From: Macrotrachela quadricornifera
Lineage: Eukaryota > Rotifera > Eurotatoria > Philodinida > Philodinidae
Direction: 5' to 3'
Assembly: GCA_022393335.1 (NCBI GenBank)
Contig: JAJEKB010020935.1
Span: forward strand, 607,824 to 671,823
DNA length: 64,000 nt
Below the pieces are notes generated by a model, which did no database searches, was not told the DNA's origin, and was given only the letters and a program-made list of their open reading frames with translations. How positions within the stretch are numbered: position 1 is the first letter of the stretch; every line of letters starts with the position of its first letter. The position numbers and the translations under genes were made by a program. Shown here piece after piece: positions 35,901 through 48,643 of this stretch.

Positions 35901-36715
35901 GTTTCCTTGTTAGTTGAGGACAGTATGCAACATTTTATTTCATATTTTGGCTTGTGTAAAGTAATTCAATTTATAGTAAAAGATAGGAGAAAATGAACCA
36001 CTAGTTCTTATTCATTTAGGGTTCTACCAACGTAATTCATTACTCTAGCCTGCACCGATCGATGAGTATTAACTATTTCTAAGACTTCGCAATAGTTAGA
36101 GAACAGAATGAATGTTATTATTTCCAATAATGTAGAAATCGTTCGAGTTTTAACTGAAATATCGCTGCTATGAGTTTTCAACTATATGAGTTTTGAATTA
36201 TTCATGATTGGAGTCCTAGTGTCATGTGGTTGTCAAATTTTCGTCCTTACCCTCCTATGGTGTAATGGACACATTAGGTCTTCGTCTTCACCCTCATGTT
36301 TTTCGATGAGATCATCATTCATTTGCCATCATCCTCAACTGGTCCTTTAAACTCATCGTGAAAGTCGGGGTATATTCTTTTTCTTCTTTATACACAAAAA
36401 AAAGCTCTAGTTTCCCGGACAAACAAATATTCGGGCAAAGAAAGTCATCGGGTGCACATTTCTTTCCACTTTGGAAAAAATGGAGATTTTTTCCTAGCCA
36501 AAAATTTGTCATAGAAAGTTTCACAACATTTCTGTTTTCTTTTCGTCACATTCTTGACGAGAGAAGTGAAAGAACGAATAAAATGAGTTATTATGAAATT
36601 GAAAAAGTATAAAAACTGATCGGCATCGTCATTACATTACATTATTCACGGTGTGCATAGTAGAAAAGACAACACGCAAAACAAACATTGACTGACAGCA
36701 TTCATTCTCTCTACC
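32935..36715. other. Intergenic with a small repeat and a candidate TATA box
   Basis: No gene is supported. About 35805-35910 matches about 45985-46090 (a dispersed repeat with TTTTAAGATT and AGTCTCACTAA words). About 36128-36290 carries fragments of the TCGAG-type element and of the CTC-rich sequence at about 17045. TATAAAAA at 36608-36615, 100 bp before the F-box start, is a plausible core promoter. Confidence 0.4.
36608..36615 (+). promoter_or_regulatory. Candidate TATA box of the F-box gene
   Basis: TATAAAAA lies 101 bp upstream of the ATG at 36716 in otherwise plain sequence. The transcription start is not known. Confidence 0.4.
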
Positions 36716-38559
36716 ATGAGTGAAGCACAAGTCGCTACGAAATTTGAATTTTTACCAAATGAAGTACTCATTGAATGCTTCGAATATTTTAATCTATTGG
36801 ATCGATTTCATTTATTTGATCAGTTGAATGATCGTTTGACCAGTGTTATACAAACTGTGCCACTGCACCTCAATTTCCAATATATGTGTAAATCAATATT
36901 TGATCAATATTGTGAAAAGATATTATCAAAATCAGGCATGAAAAGTTATGTACTTTCATTACGATTATCGAGTAAAAGCACGTATGATCAAATATACACG
37001 TTTCTATCAATGTTTTCACTTAACGAATTTTCTAATCTTCAATCATTAACATTGATGCGTATCAATAATAATCATTTATCGAAATTCAAAGGGATGTTAC
37101 CATTATGTTCTAATCTATCCTACTTTTCTTTTTCTAAAAATTATCGTATGAAAGATGATAAAATACTAGCTACATTACTTATGTCGAATATACAAACATT
37201 ATCATGCCCAACACTAAGTTATAATTCATCGTTTACATTTCAGTCTACGACAATTATTAATATGACCATTTCCAGTTGTAATGTAGGTACATTATGTCAA
37301 TTCTTCCAGTGTGTACCTATGTTAAAGTATTTAAAAATAAAGAATTTCGACATGGATTATGACTTAACGATCGATAAGCTGCATTTGATCAACACACGTG
37401 CTGAATATTTAGTACAGCTTATCATTAACGAAGCTAAAGTGAAATTTGATTTTCTAGATATAGTATTGGAAAAAACACCAAATTTAAAATTTTTAGCAAT
37501 ATCTATTAACAATGCAAGAGAGATGATTGATGCTAATCGCTGGCAACATTTGATTACATCTTCACTTTCTCATTTACGTGTTTTCAAATTCAAATTCGAT
37601 GTTAAAAATGTCACTGAAAACGATAACATATTCAATAAGTTTAAAGAATTTCAAACTGATTTCTGGTGTAAGCAACATGAATGGATTACTGAATGGGAAT
37701 TTAGTGAGGACATAGCATCCATTTATACTATACCGTATTTATCAAAAAAGTACACACTAAAGTCAAATATCAAGCGATCTTCGAATACATTAAATAAGAA
37801 TTTGAAAATGTTTAGTAATGTTACTGATTTAACATTTCTCTTGGATAATATTACCGACACATGTCAGTATTATTATTCAGATGTAAAGTCATTAACACTG
37901 AACGATGATTCTTCTCAGAAAGAATATAATTCTCATACAGAACTTGATATTAAGCCCCTTAAAGAGATTATCAACATAAATAACTTAAATCATCTAGCTT
38001 TCTCGTATAAATGTATATGGAAAGTAAAATCAGTGTTTAGATTATTAAGCGAAGCGCCACAATTATCATCCATGAAAACTGACATAGGTATACTCTTAGA
38101 TTCAATTTTCTGCGACTTTGTACCAAAGGCGGATTGGAATAAAATAAGAAAATTAGATCTGACTGATGTTCGCCGTAATTTATTCAATGAGGAGGGTAAC
38201 ATGAAAAAAATTCGAGAAACATTTCCAAATCTCCAAGAGTTACAATGTGCCGTTGGTGAACCGTCTACATTATCAAATATATTAGATGAATTAACTAATA
38301 TGCCAAATATACAACTTTTTTCCTTCACAACTCCTTTTACTGAAAGTACGAGTTGTTGGTTAAAGGATTGCGCAGCGAAACTCAATAAAAAAAAATTGCA
38401 ATAAAATGTGGAAATTATCTTTATGAAGAACATGATGATGATAATTATAATGACTATTACGATTACGACTGGGAAGGAGAGGAGATAGCAGCTTTTCATT
38501 ATTATAATAATTTTAATGACGATGAAAATATTGACGCTAATCATAATACTGATGATTAA
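36716..38559 (+). CDS. F-box protein with leucine-rich-like repeats (3' frameshift)
   Basis: The frame from ATG 36716 runs 562 residues to TAA 38402-38404. An F-box-like helix set is at about 11-50 (FLPNEVLIECFEYFNLLDRF), predicting Skp1 binding in an SCF ubiquitin ligase. The rest is built of irregular leucine-rich segments (LQSLTLMRIN, LKYLKIKNF, LKFLAISIN, HLAFSYK, LQELQC), the presumed substrate-binding part. Just before the stop is a run of nine A (38387-38395). Beyond it, in another frame, an uninterrupted acidic and Tyr-rich stretch of 53 codons continues to TAA 38557-38559. This suggests a one- or two-base indel in the A run that removed the native tail, or an assembly error there. 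Confidence 0.7.
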
Positions 38560-40551
38560 TATAGCTGCACAATTTGAAACTGAAATTCATATAAACACGA
38601 AACAACTATTTAATAAATCCTTGATATTGCTTCTGGTTTTTTTTCTTACTAAAGTAATAAAAGATCAATAGAGTTTTCAATCAAGAATTAAAAAGTATTA
38701 GTTATTTGGTAGTTTTTCAAAGGCATATGTTCATATCTGTTAACCGTCATATTACCAGATACGATCTTTTTTCATTTTATTGTAGAGAAAAGAAATTAAA
38801 CAAAAATATCTCGGTATTTTCTGCGATTTAAAAGGATGAGGATGTTTAGTATCATCTCGTTCCAATTACCAAGTAAAGAGAGTTTTACATGAAACTTCCA
38901 GCAATTGCAGAATACAGAGCTAATAGCCACTCCTATAAGTTTTATCTTGAGGGCAAATTTAAATAAATAGAGATCACCATAAAGCATTTCATCCTAATTT
39001 CAAGGACTTATCAGTTGGTTCAAATATTTGTGTATAAAAGAAATCAAATCAGAATTTAATTAGAGAATAGGTAATATAAAATCGTAAAGACATTCAGTCG
39101 CTTATGCGAGATATTTTAGATTGTTTTGAGAGGGCTGATAATCATAAACTTTTTGTATGTATGGAAGAAGAGAATAACTTACCATTATGGTATTCGGAGC
39201 AGTTGCCGATTAGTAATGGATGTAGAATGAGGTTGCAGATTAAAACTATGATTTATATAATTATATGATTTTTTTCTAGGACTACGTTTCCGACAACTAC
39301 ATGAAGTGAAAGGGAAAAACGTGGTTTTCAGCACGCCAGTTTATATAAAAAGACTCAATCATCAGTTCTAGTTCTGTTTAAATGAACTTGATGACCAAAA
39401 CCAGTCCTGTGACTCGATTCGAAAATAATATACTTCTATAAAAAATACCAGATCTAAATACTTCAATTCAGAAATATTTAAAAAGATTTTGAAATTCAAA
39501 AACGTAGAAAGGTGTCAAAAATTCCAAATCGTACATCACCTTTTCGAGCTTGAACTTTGGTATAAAAAAGGTGTATAGGCCGTTTTCCAACATCGTAGAA
39601 GAAGAAAAAAGTTTGCTCCTTGCAGGAAAGAGTCATAAGATAACATACGTTTCTGAAAATACCTGGAAGACAACTATTGACGCTCACTAATTTTGTTGAT
39701 CTAGCAAATAATCCTTCATTGTTTTCTCGTTCTCTTTCTCATAGCCCTAACGAGAAATTGAAAATAGTTAATCAGTTCTAATTCGTATTTTTACTATAAT
39801 CATTTAATTAATGTCTAAGTTCAAATCAAAAGCTTTGCTGAACATCTGATCGAATGATAGTCGGACACTTGATGAAGATTTGTTCTACTCTACTGTCGGA
39901 AAGCTGACGCCTTTTGGTTTTTTTCCAAATATTCAGACGTTAATTTGTCTACTCCAAGAACACTTTTCTTCGTTATAAGACTATTCTGATACGCATTCTT
40001 CTTCCGACATCAATTTTGAACTACGTTTTACAGTACATACCATCCATACTTTTTTTTGGACATAGTGGGGACTGGGAAGAATCTAGAATGTCCCATTAAT
40101 AATCAATGAAACTTCGAGAAAGATGTAAAATGAGATATGAGAGAGTGTCATAATTGTGAGGCTTCTATCATATACATAATGGACAATTTACTAGTCCAAG
40201 ACCTTGAAGAATGCTCTCTCGTAAATGTGATAAGGCAATCGATGTCATCAAATTAATGTGTCTCATCATCACGTAACTTGGTTTTAGAAGAGGACGTACA
40301 CCATTCGAATACTAGATATAACAAAAGAATTTAGAAGGAAAACAAATATTTTAAAGATCACAAGAAGGTCCCAAAAAAATCCCAAAAATTCGCTTTTACT
40401 CCGTCAAAAATATGATTAGATGAGAAACAATGATCAATTTCGTAGAACACAAATAGAAAAACGAAAAATTTCAAATGAGATTGTTAAATGGTTGGAAGTT
40501 TCTCTGGCATTGATGTTAAATAGAAAACTTCGAAGAAAAAACTATCTATAA
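38560..40551. other. Intergenic, nothing recognised
   Basis: Only short frames with no motif. No clear repeat or RNA gene was seen. Confidence 0.4.
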
Positions 40552-42533
40552 TCACGTTTGGCTTAAACACGATGATGGTTGATATAAGAACTTCAGAATT
40601 CGATAACCGTTTATATCTGCAACGTACAGATTATAGTCAGAATCAAATTTGATACCAAGGGCTCCACTTGTTATCCCGCCCACGATAGGTTCACCACTGC
40701 CGTTCCGCACATGTCTCATTATGGAATTTGAGTTAGAGGACCAGTACATAATTCTATTTGTATCGACAATGAGCACTCGTGGTGAATAAACCTTAGACGC
40801 AAGTGTAACTCCTGTTGTGGCGCCTGCCAGATATTTTTGAATTCTATTATTACCGGCATCAACAATGTATATTGCACCTTTTTCATTAATTTCGTCAACA
40901 AAGATACCAACTGGATAACTAAGAGCAGAGCTAGAATTACCTTGACCAGTGCCACCGGCAATTACAACACCTTGAGTTGAACCACGCAAGTATTTCACTA
41001 CACGATAATTCTGTGAATCAGACACATAAATTGTTCCTGCCTGATCAACGTAGAGACCCTGTGGCCGTGCCAGTTGATTCAAACCAGGTCCGTAAGTACC
41101 ATTGCCAGCTACTGTTGTAACGATACCAGTCGTTGGGCTGATCATTTTTACAGCACCAAAGACAGTGAAATACACGTTGTCGTGTTTGTCGATGAAAATA
41201 TTGTGTATCGGACCTTCGAAAATGCCACGCCTGAATTCATCATCGATCGACGTAAACAACGTAATGGGCGGATTTGAATTATTGGCAAAATATTTTCGGA
41301 TACGTCCGTTACGCGGATCACTAGTATCAGCAACATATAAATTTCCTTTACTGTCGAGAGCCATATCATATGCGGAGTACAACTGATTTGTTCCGTTACC
41401 CTTTGTTCCATCGCCGGCAACTGTAATTGGTGTTTGATCCCATGTCGATGTTTCACACAAGGTTGGACGCGAGGTACAAGTTGGTGTAAACGAATTTTGG
41501 GTAGCTGGAAGAAAGGGAATAAACAAATGAGAAAATTAATATAATTCTCAAGCCCTCAGATATACGTCACAGTAGGATCTCATATTTCTTGTCACTTTTT
41601 TCTAAGTTATCAAGACTGTTAATTGGAACGTATAAGTGGTAGTGACATTGCCTTGCGACAAGAGTCTCTCAGTGCTTTTATCGTAAGCTAATGTTGGCCG
41701 CACGTTGACATCGAATTAGTGATTGTAATGGACGATTTTTTTAGACAAAAAAAAAATGATTATTTATCACACCAAAAGGATAACAAGGTCACAAAAACGC
41801 ACGTCATTTTGCCTGTATACTCAAAAACTATCATAACATAATGTTTTAATGTAGTGTGTACAAATAGAGATATTTTAGGATTGAAGACTAGGACTAAAGT
41901 CAAGAGTTGTTTGTATAACCACTATTTAGTAAACTGAAATATTTCTCCAGTACAAATGCAAAGATTACCAAAGACATTAATCGAAGAAAAACTTTCCAGC
42001 ACAAAGATCTCTCTATAATCAGTGCCAATGATATTGTCTGTACTAACCTTGACATCGCTCTTTGGCGACATTTTGAAATTTCGAGCCATCGAATGTATTC
42101 AAAAAATTTTGTAAACATTCAGCCATTAATTTATCACATTGACAAATTGAATATTCACAACTATTTTCTGAATCGAGACAACTTACTTTGCCTTTACGAA
42201 AGACTGAATCATATTCAGTTGTGCTTGGAGTACAATTCATTGAAACAGTTGCCAAACAGTCATGGTGAAGACGACAACAGCGATCAGTTTCATCGAGATA
42301 AGGAGTAACTTTTGAATCAACCAAATTCGCCGAATTACACCTGATGAAAGTACAAGAGAATGAAAAGTCAAATGAAACATTACTAACCAGCATCCATAGA
42401 ATTCATAATCATTTGCCAATTTGTTTGTTACAAACATGACCATTTGACGTAATTGAGGAGTGAAATGTGCAGTGGATAATCCATTGATCAAATAAAGAAG
42501 AACAAGTATAGCGATGGTGAAAATGTAAGACAT
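40552..42533 (-). CDS. Secreted phospholipase A2-like / NHL-repeat fusion protein
   Basis: Three exons on the minus strand: 42388-42533, 42048-42340 and 40552-41504. The introns (47 and 543 nt) are GT-AG and phases 2 and 1 match, giving 463 residues. The NHL exon has no ATG of its own before the acceptor, which supports one gene. Residues 1-22 are a signal peptide. Residues about 40-146 are PLA2-like: YGCWC (46-50), DRCCRLHHDC (68-77) with His74 at the catalytic position, and CQCD (115-118) with Asp118 as its partner. The residue after the catalytic His is His75, not the calcium-binding Asp, and the glycine-rich calcium loop is absent, so classical activity is doubtful. Residues about 150-463 hold NHL repeats (YDMALDSKGNLYVAD, PQGLYVDQAGTIYVSD, NNRIQKYL), forming an extracellular beta propeller. 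Confidence 0.75.
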
Positions 42534-42599
42534 AGCCGCTATCTTTTAATTCGTTTTTTTCACGATCAATGTAGGCATAGAATAGCAAAGAGAAAGGTG

Positions 42600-42607
42600 C
42601 TTTATAT
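42600..42607 (-). promoter_or_regulatory. Candidate TATA box of the PLA2-NHL gene
   Basis: TATAAA on the minus strand about 70 bp upstream of the ATG at 42533, followed by pyrimidine-rich sequence where a start site would be expected. Confidence 0.4.
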
Positions 42608-45600
42608 GGAAGAGAGATGGAATTACATTTAATCTTGAAAAAATTAATTTGAAAACAATGAAGAATAGAGCTACAGATGTGTCAATATAGGGGATTTACA
42701 AAACTTAATTGAAAAAAAGATAGAAAGTGACGTAGAGAGTATGCACATAGTGCAACGTGATAGATCATTCATCGAAGAACAAAGTGCGTAATTTTACTTT
42801 CTCTTGAAATTTCAAAAGAGTGAACGATTTTCGACTATAGTTGCTTTTCTATGAGCGAATATGAATTTCTAAAATGGCAAGACAATTATATTTAGAAGAT
42901 ATTCTCCTCTGAATTAACTTTGGATTTGATGGTATAAAAAGAAAATATGTAAGATAGTGTTTTCGAGAAGATCAGGGAACATGTCCCGAGAAATTTTTTT
43001 TCTCTCAAGAGAAAGACCATTTTCTATTAGTCTTAAATCCAAAATATGAACCTTTTCTGATGGCATGGTGCTGAGTTATGCTGTACCTCTTGAAATAGTT
43101 TTTCAAGTTTTCTCGAGAAATGATCGTTTTTTCTGATCGAACTATTGGCCCATAGTATTTCATTAATTCGCTTTTTGAAAAATGATACTTCATATGAAAA
43201 GAAAGAGTGTCTTTTGTTCTATTTAACCATATATTTTTCAAGTATTCATATGCACATTGCTATTGAGAAGAAGAGAGGACAAAATTTTTTTTGGGCAAAA
43301 AATAATCACTTTCTGAATGACTTTTGAAGGTATTTGGTCTAATAAAATCTGAAATAGGAGGTTTCCCAAAGTATTTTTACATCAGAAGATAGCGCATGAA
43401 AAACTGCATCTTCTGATGTAAAAATATCTGGGAAAAATCACTCTCTAAAAAAAGTGTGTCATAGGGAACTATTCGGCATCAATTGTTTTTCATAAAGAAC
43501 TATGACTGATAAAAAATGGTTTCAAAGATTTAAAAAGAGTTCTGTACTGGACCACTTCTTTTTGTGAGCTACCACGGCTAGATTAAAATGGTTCTAGTGA
43601 TTCAGATGAGTTCTATATTGCACCAGTTTCGTTATGCTCTCCTTCTTGCGCAAAGGTAGTTCTACCGCAAGTTGCTGGTATTAGATTAGAAATAGAAGAA
43701 AGCAAACAAATTTTTTGAACTTTGTCCAGAGTCACTATACCTTTGGACAAGCGTTCGAATTTCGGACATTTGATTAAATGTCACATGATCTTATAGGTTT
43801 CATCCAAAAAATCTTTGGGATTTCATAAAAGAAATTGCCTTTTAATGATTCTCTTCAACCTACTCTAGACAAAACTTTTTATAATCGAAACCGCTGTTCA
43901 CTAATCAAAAACAAGATTAATCTAGATCATCTCTATTTTTATCTTTCTACCTTTCATCTTGCTATCACGTCCACATACGTCATTAGCGAATTTTCATTTT
44001 AAATTTTGCCAGATGCAGCTACATTGGAAAGCAATATACAAAACATCGATTATATTGTCAGTAGAATTTGTCCACTAAAATTTTGAGAAGTTCGCTTTTT
44101 CTTAACAGAAGCAGAAATTCTGATCATTAATAGCTATCTCTATTTAAATTTCACAAATCACTGCGATTATGTCTTCACTACTGTTTTTAGGATGTTATTT
44201 CAGTGAATAAATTTAAATTATCAAAACTTTTTTCTTTTCACGAGTTAAATATCGACATATACATAAGATAAAGGAAAAGTAAGATATTTAACTAATGGAT
44301 AAAGATACAGAAAAAAAAATGATTACAAATAGAATTAACGAATTAATAATGGAATTGTGAGGTTTCGAATAGATATAACGGTTAATAGTAAAAGCATCAA
44401 GTGTCCTAAGAGTTTCTGTTGCTTTAATTTTTCGTATATCTATACAATTTGATCTAACTTGATTAACTATGCGTATTTTTTACAAATGGTAGGTAGATAG
44501 AATGAGTTTTCATCTATATGAAAGGACGTTAGAACGATTGTTCAAAGACATGAACTAGAACCGAAATATACAAATAAAATCTCAGTCGAAACTTCAAAAA
44601 ACATAACGCAATATTTATTTTTTAATTACTTAGAGCTATTGAGTAATGAGGATCTTTGGATAGTCTAATTATTGAAAAGTCTTTGTTATAGACTTTTATT
44701 TTCATATATCTTTACAAAACGAATTGAACGATATGAGACCAAAATTCAAGCAATTCAGGACAGATATCATCTATAAATCTTTTTGGAAACATAGAAAAAA
44801 ATCAATTTTTGTTTTTGAGTCATAATTCAAATCCTTAAACGGTGCTTTCAAAGTTTGTTTGTATTAATCAAAATTTCGTACACTTATCAATCATTTAAAA
44901 AAAAGATAATTGATCAAGTTAGATCAAATCGCAAACATCTAGAAAGTAATTCTCATTCGAAGAGTCTTTGAAGCACACAATTAGGGTTATCTAATGGAAA
45001 AATGTCAGATAATACCCCATTATATCAGTTATAGTTTACTTTTTGTGCATCAAAAGTAAAACAATGATCAATTGAAATCTCATAAATCGACAATAGCTTA
45101 ATTTTAATCGAAAAGAATTGTTTCTAACTTTTCATTTAAATCAAGTTATCTTTGATTTAGAAGATTTCAATCCATTATTATTTTGATTTTAATGAGCAAA
45201 CATTGAATTGTAATCTGATATCATCGAGCACAATTTAACAATTTTTCACTCGACAAGGATAAGGTTAAAGATAAGAATAGGGGTTAAGGATAGATTTAAG
45301 ATTTAAAGTTAAAAATAAGGAGCTAACGGTAGAAATAGGTGATTAGGTGTAGAATTGATCAGTAGCACTAAAAAGGAGTCTAGAGTGAACTGAATTCTAG
45401 CGGACTAGAATCATTTTTGAAGGAAAGAAAAAAAGTTCGATATAGAACCAGATTTTGCTCGAGCTTTAAAAGGTTCTTGAAATGGTACCCAAATCTTGAA
45501 CTTTTTATGATTCAGTATCGGAGATGTTTTTTTACAGAATGCTCCATTTTAAAACGTCAAAGAAGTTTGTGTTTCCTTTAATCACGATAGCTGTGGCGCT

Positions 45601-46426
45601 CAATCATATGATCAGTCACCTTTTCATCAGTTACCACATTCACTAAAGTTATCACATAAAAAACTAACAACTCGTTTTCGGTTGTTCGAATGATCTAATT
45701 GCATGTTCTATTTTTTCTATCTGGTAAAATAGCTTTGGGAATCTGTACATAACTTTCAAAATGATATTTAACAAAAGCCCATGTTTTCTATTGCGTCGCA
45801 ACTGCGACACAGTCGTTAAAAAGTAGGCGCTATGGGAGGTCTGAACCACTTCTATCTATGAGTATTTTAAAAACAAATCTTTTTTTTTCGATACACATTA
45901 ATATTGTAATTCAGATACAATATACGATTTACATACACTCCTAATCTTAAACTTGAAATGTTCGTATTTCAGCCAAAAAGGCTCATGGGCAAAAATCCTT
46001 TTAAGATTCCTCTAGTCTCACTAAGCTCTATTTATGACCAGAATATGGACCTTAAAGCTTTTAACCAGTTGGTGGGGTTTCCTCGTGAGTCAATCGAAAA
46101 AAGCCATTCCATAGTAAAAATTAGCATATACTGTTTTTTATCAATTGATTTCTATACTATTAGAACCTTTAAATAATATTGGAGACACTTCACGACACCT
46201 GTTGTTAAACTATCCATCATCGTCGTCAACGCATTCTTTACGTGAACCAGTTTCACACTTTCGCATCATTCTTCCTTCTACATACTTAACTTTTATAACC
46301 ATAGGCAAAAGTCCCGCAATATAGCAAAAACTATTCAGATAAATCCTGTTGGCCTTAAAATTTCTGTCACAAGAAGAATTTAGTGAACCATGATTGTAGG
46401 CGAAAGCTCAAGCTCTATCCTCTCAT
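42608..46426. other. Intergenic with a short perfect hairpin and minor repeats
   Basis: 43362-43437 forms a hairpin (TATTTTTACATCAGAAGAT and its complement around a 20-nt loop). About 45245-45350 is a purine-rich stretch of degenerate GGATAAGGTTAAAGAT-like words. About 45985-46090 is the second copy of the dispersed repeat at 35805. No gene is supported. Confidence 0.4.
43362..43437. repeat. Short strong hairpin
   Basis: GTTTCCCAAAGTATTTTTAC leads into ATCAGAAGAT. After about 17 nt the complement ATCTTCTGATGTAAAAATA follows, then CTGGGAAA. The 20-bp stem is nearly perfect and extends with mismatches to the outer TTTCCC/GGGAAA pairing. It could be a tiny foldback element or a structured RNA; nothing shows which. 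Confidence 0.7.
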
Positions 46427-47140
46427 CAAAATTGAGATATAAGGTGAATATGAAGAAATCTTTCCTATGGTGTTATCTCGAGTTAAGAAGCAAGTAGAAT
46501 GTCGCTCAATCTACTACTGAAAAGACTGAATCTTCTTTTTTCTTCAGTCAATTTTTCATCACAAATGAGTGTATCTTTGTTAATTTGTACCATAGACTTT
46601 CTATTTATGGTTTAGTCTGTACTGAAATTTTCATAAGTATATCATTCCATATGTCAACTACCTAACGCATTAAAAATATCATTCTGATTTCATACAATCA
46701 AAGAAACCCAACATAAGCTTTGCATGCCATTATCGCTCGCTTAAGACTAAAGCAAACTAACTCGAAGAAAAAGGAAAACCAAGCACTTTAGAAAATTCCA
46801 ACTAATCAATTCTGCTTTAGTTCTAAGCGAGTGATAATGAGATGCAAAGGTTATGGCGGTTTTCTTCGATTGGATGAAATCAGGATGATGTTTTTAATGC
46901 ATTAGGTAGTTGACATATGGAATGATATACTTATGAAAATTTCAGTATAGACTAAACCATAAATAGAAAGTCTATGGTACAAATTAACAAAGATACATTC
47001 ATTTGTAATGAAAAATTGACTGAAGAAAAAAGAAGATTTAGACTTTCCGACAGTGGATTGAGTGACATTTCACCTCTTTCTAAACTCGAGATAACACCAT
47101 AGGAAAGATTTCTTCATATTCACCTTATATCTCAACTTTA
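46427..47140. repeat. Hairpin element, arms about 330 nt
   Basis: The left arm (about 46427-46760) and right arm (about 46808-47140) are reverse complements at roughly 90 percent by eye. Shared landmarks are TTGAGATATAAGGTGAATAT, CCATAGACTTTCTATTTATG and ATGTCAACTACCTAA. The spacer is about 45 nt. It has no reading frame of note. The structure suits a foldback element or MITE with long terminal inverted repeats. It ends about 320 bp from the stop codon of the Kelch gene. Confidence 0.82.
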
Positions 47141-47455
47141 GTACGTTTTATTTAGATAACTTTTGTCCACGACTGTATATATACATATATATATAGCTAT
47201 TAAATTCTATACAATCATCGTTCTCGATGATTTCGTTCAATTAATATTGTCTCTAACTTTAGCATATAAAAAGAGAAGAATACTTTGCTCGTATTAGCAA
47301 AATTTTAGAACTATACTAATTAAAAGAATGTTTGTATGGTATCGATTCTTCATTATTGAAATAAGATAGTCGTGTTCTAGGCATGTTAAATGAAATCAAT
47401 ATTAAACACATGAAAGGACAAAAGTCATTTAGAGTATTCATGTATTTGAATATAA

Positions 47456-48643
47456 TTAATGTATTTGTGCATCGTTGAAAGGCATATCATGGTTTTCACC
47501 AGTATTTGATGCTGTTCCATTTGTTAGTACAGATGCTATCTTATGATGCAATGGGTTATTAACAATAGCAGGAATTTTCCAAGTATCTATTGATGGATCA
47601 TATAATTCAGAACTATTTAGCTGATCATCTATGATACGATATCCACCTGTAACTAATACTTTTCCATCTGTTAAGATAGATGCTGTATGACTAAGTCGTG
47701 TATCAGTCATGTTCTCCGTAATCGTCCAAATTTCTGTGGATGGATCATACAATTCAGCACTACTCAGGAAATGACTATTCTCATCAGCACCACCAGTCAC
47801 TAACACTTTTCCGTTTTTTAATACAGTTGCGGTGTGATCTGCACGTGCATAATTCATCTTACCAGTTGATGTCCAGTTTCCTGTTAATGGATCATATAAT
47901 TCAGCATTTGAGAATACTGTAAAGTTATTCCATCCACCCGTAACTAATACTTTTCCATTTGTTAATAGAGATGCCGTGTGCGATTCTCGTCCATAATTCA
48001 TGCTACCGGTAGTTGTCCAATTTCCTGTTGATGGATCATACAGTTCAGTACTATTTTCAGCGATTATTGTATTAGCATCTCCACCAGCAACTAATACCTT
48101 TCCATTTGTTAATACAGTTGCTGTATGGTGTGTTCGTGTAATATTCATAGTACCAGTGATATTCCAAATATTAGATAAAGGATCATACAGCTCAACCTGT
48201 TTTATAAGATCATTAATAGTTCCACCAACAACTAACACTTTTCCATTTGGTAAAACGGATGCTGTGTGAAAGTGTCGTGCCTTATTCATGTTGCTAGCAG
48301 TTGTCCAGTTTCCTGTTAATGGATCATATAATTCAGTACTACGTAAAATTTTAAAATTAGAGATACCACCAGTAACTAACACTTGTCCATTTGTTAGTAC
48401 GGATGCTGTGTGAAAACGTCGTGTTTGATTCAATCTACCACTGATTTTCCAAGTTCTTGTTGATATATTATACAACTCAGTAGTATGTACATTGTCTGGA
48501 CCGATAACTAACACATTTCCATTTGTTAATACAGATGCTGTATGATCACCTCGTTCATCATGCATGAAACCAGTTTTAGACCATGCTAAACGAAAATTTT
48601 TCAATGTATTTATTTCGAGAACAATCGATATGGATGGATCCAT
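47456..48643 (-). CDS. Kelch-repeat beta-propeller protein
   Basis: A single-exon 395-residue protein of seven near-regular Kelch units of about 48 residues and a degenerate eighth. Each unit follows the pattern HTASVLTNGKVLVTGG, then S-AELYDP-TGNWT, then M-N-AR, with the diagnostic double glycine and the spaced Tyr and Trp. Seven blades form a closed propeller. The repeats are visible in the DNA as about 145-bp units, so unequal exchange could change their number. It has no signal peptide, BTB or other domain, though an upstream exon cannot be excluded (a stop lies in frame just before the ATG). Such HTASVL-type Kelch proteins are common in bacteria and bdelloids. The binding partner is unknown. 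Confidence 0.8.
   Translation of the reverse strand: MDPSISIVLEINTLKNFRLAWSKTGFMHDERGDHTASVLTNGNVLVIGPDNVHTTELYNISTRTWKISGRLNQTRRFHTASVLTNGQVLVTGGISNFKILRSTELYDPLTGNWTTASNMNKARHFHTASVLPNGKVLVVGGTINDLIKQVELYDPLSNIWNITGTMNITRTHHTATVLTNGKVLVAGGDANTIIAENSTELYDPSTGNWTTTGSMNYGRESHTASLLTNGKVLVTGGWNNFTVFSNAELYDPLTGNWTSTGKMNYARADHTATVLKNGKVLVTGGADENSHFLSSAELYDPSTEIWTITENMTDTRLSHTASILTDGKVLVTGGYRIIDDQLNSSELYDPSIDTWKIPAIVNNPLHHKIASVLTNGTASNTGENHDMPFNDAQIH

Noticed and set aside
36358..36612. 84-codon frame upstream of the F-box gene
   Set aside because: Low-complexity Phe/Ser/Lys composition, overlaps the candidate promoter, and no recognisable domain.
37990..38544. 184-codon minus-strand frame opposite the F-box gene
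   Set aside because: It is antisense to a well-supported coding sequence, and its Ile-rich composition comes from the complement of Asp/Asn codons.
40719..41456. Additional frames on both strands within the NHL exon
   Set aside because: They overlap the NHL-repeat frame, which alone shows the family pattern.
45245..45350. GGATAAGGTTAAAGAT-like purine repeats, considered as telomere-like
   Set aside because: The period is irregular and the location internal; more likely simple-sequence drift.
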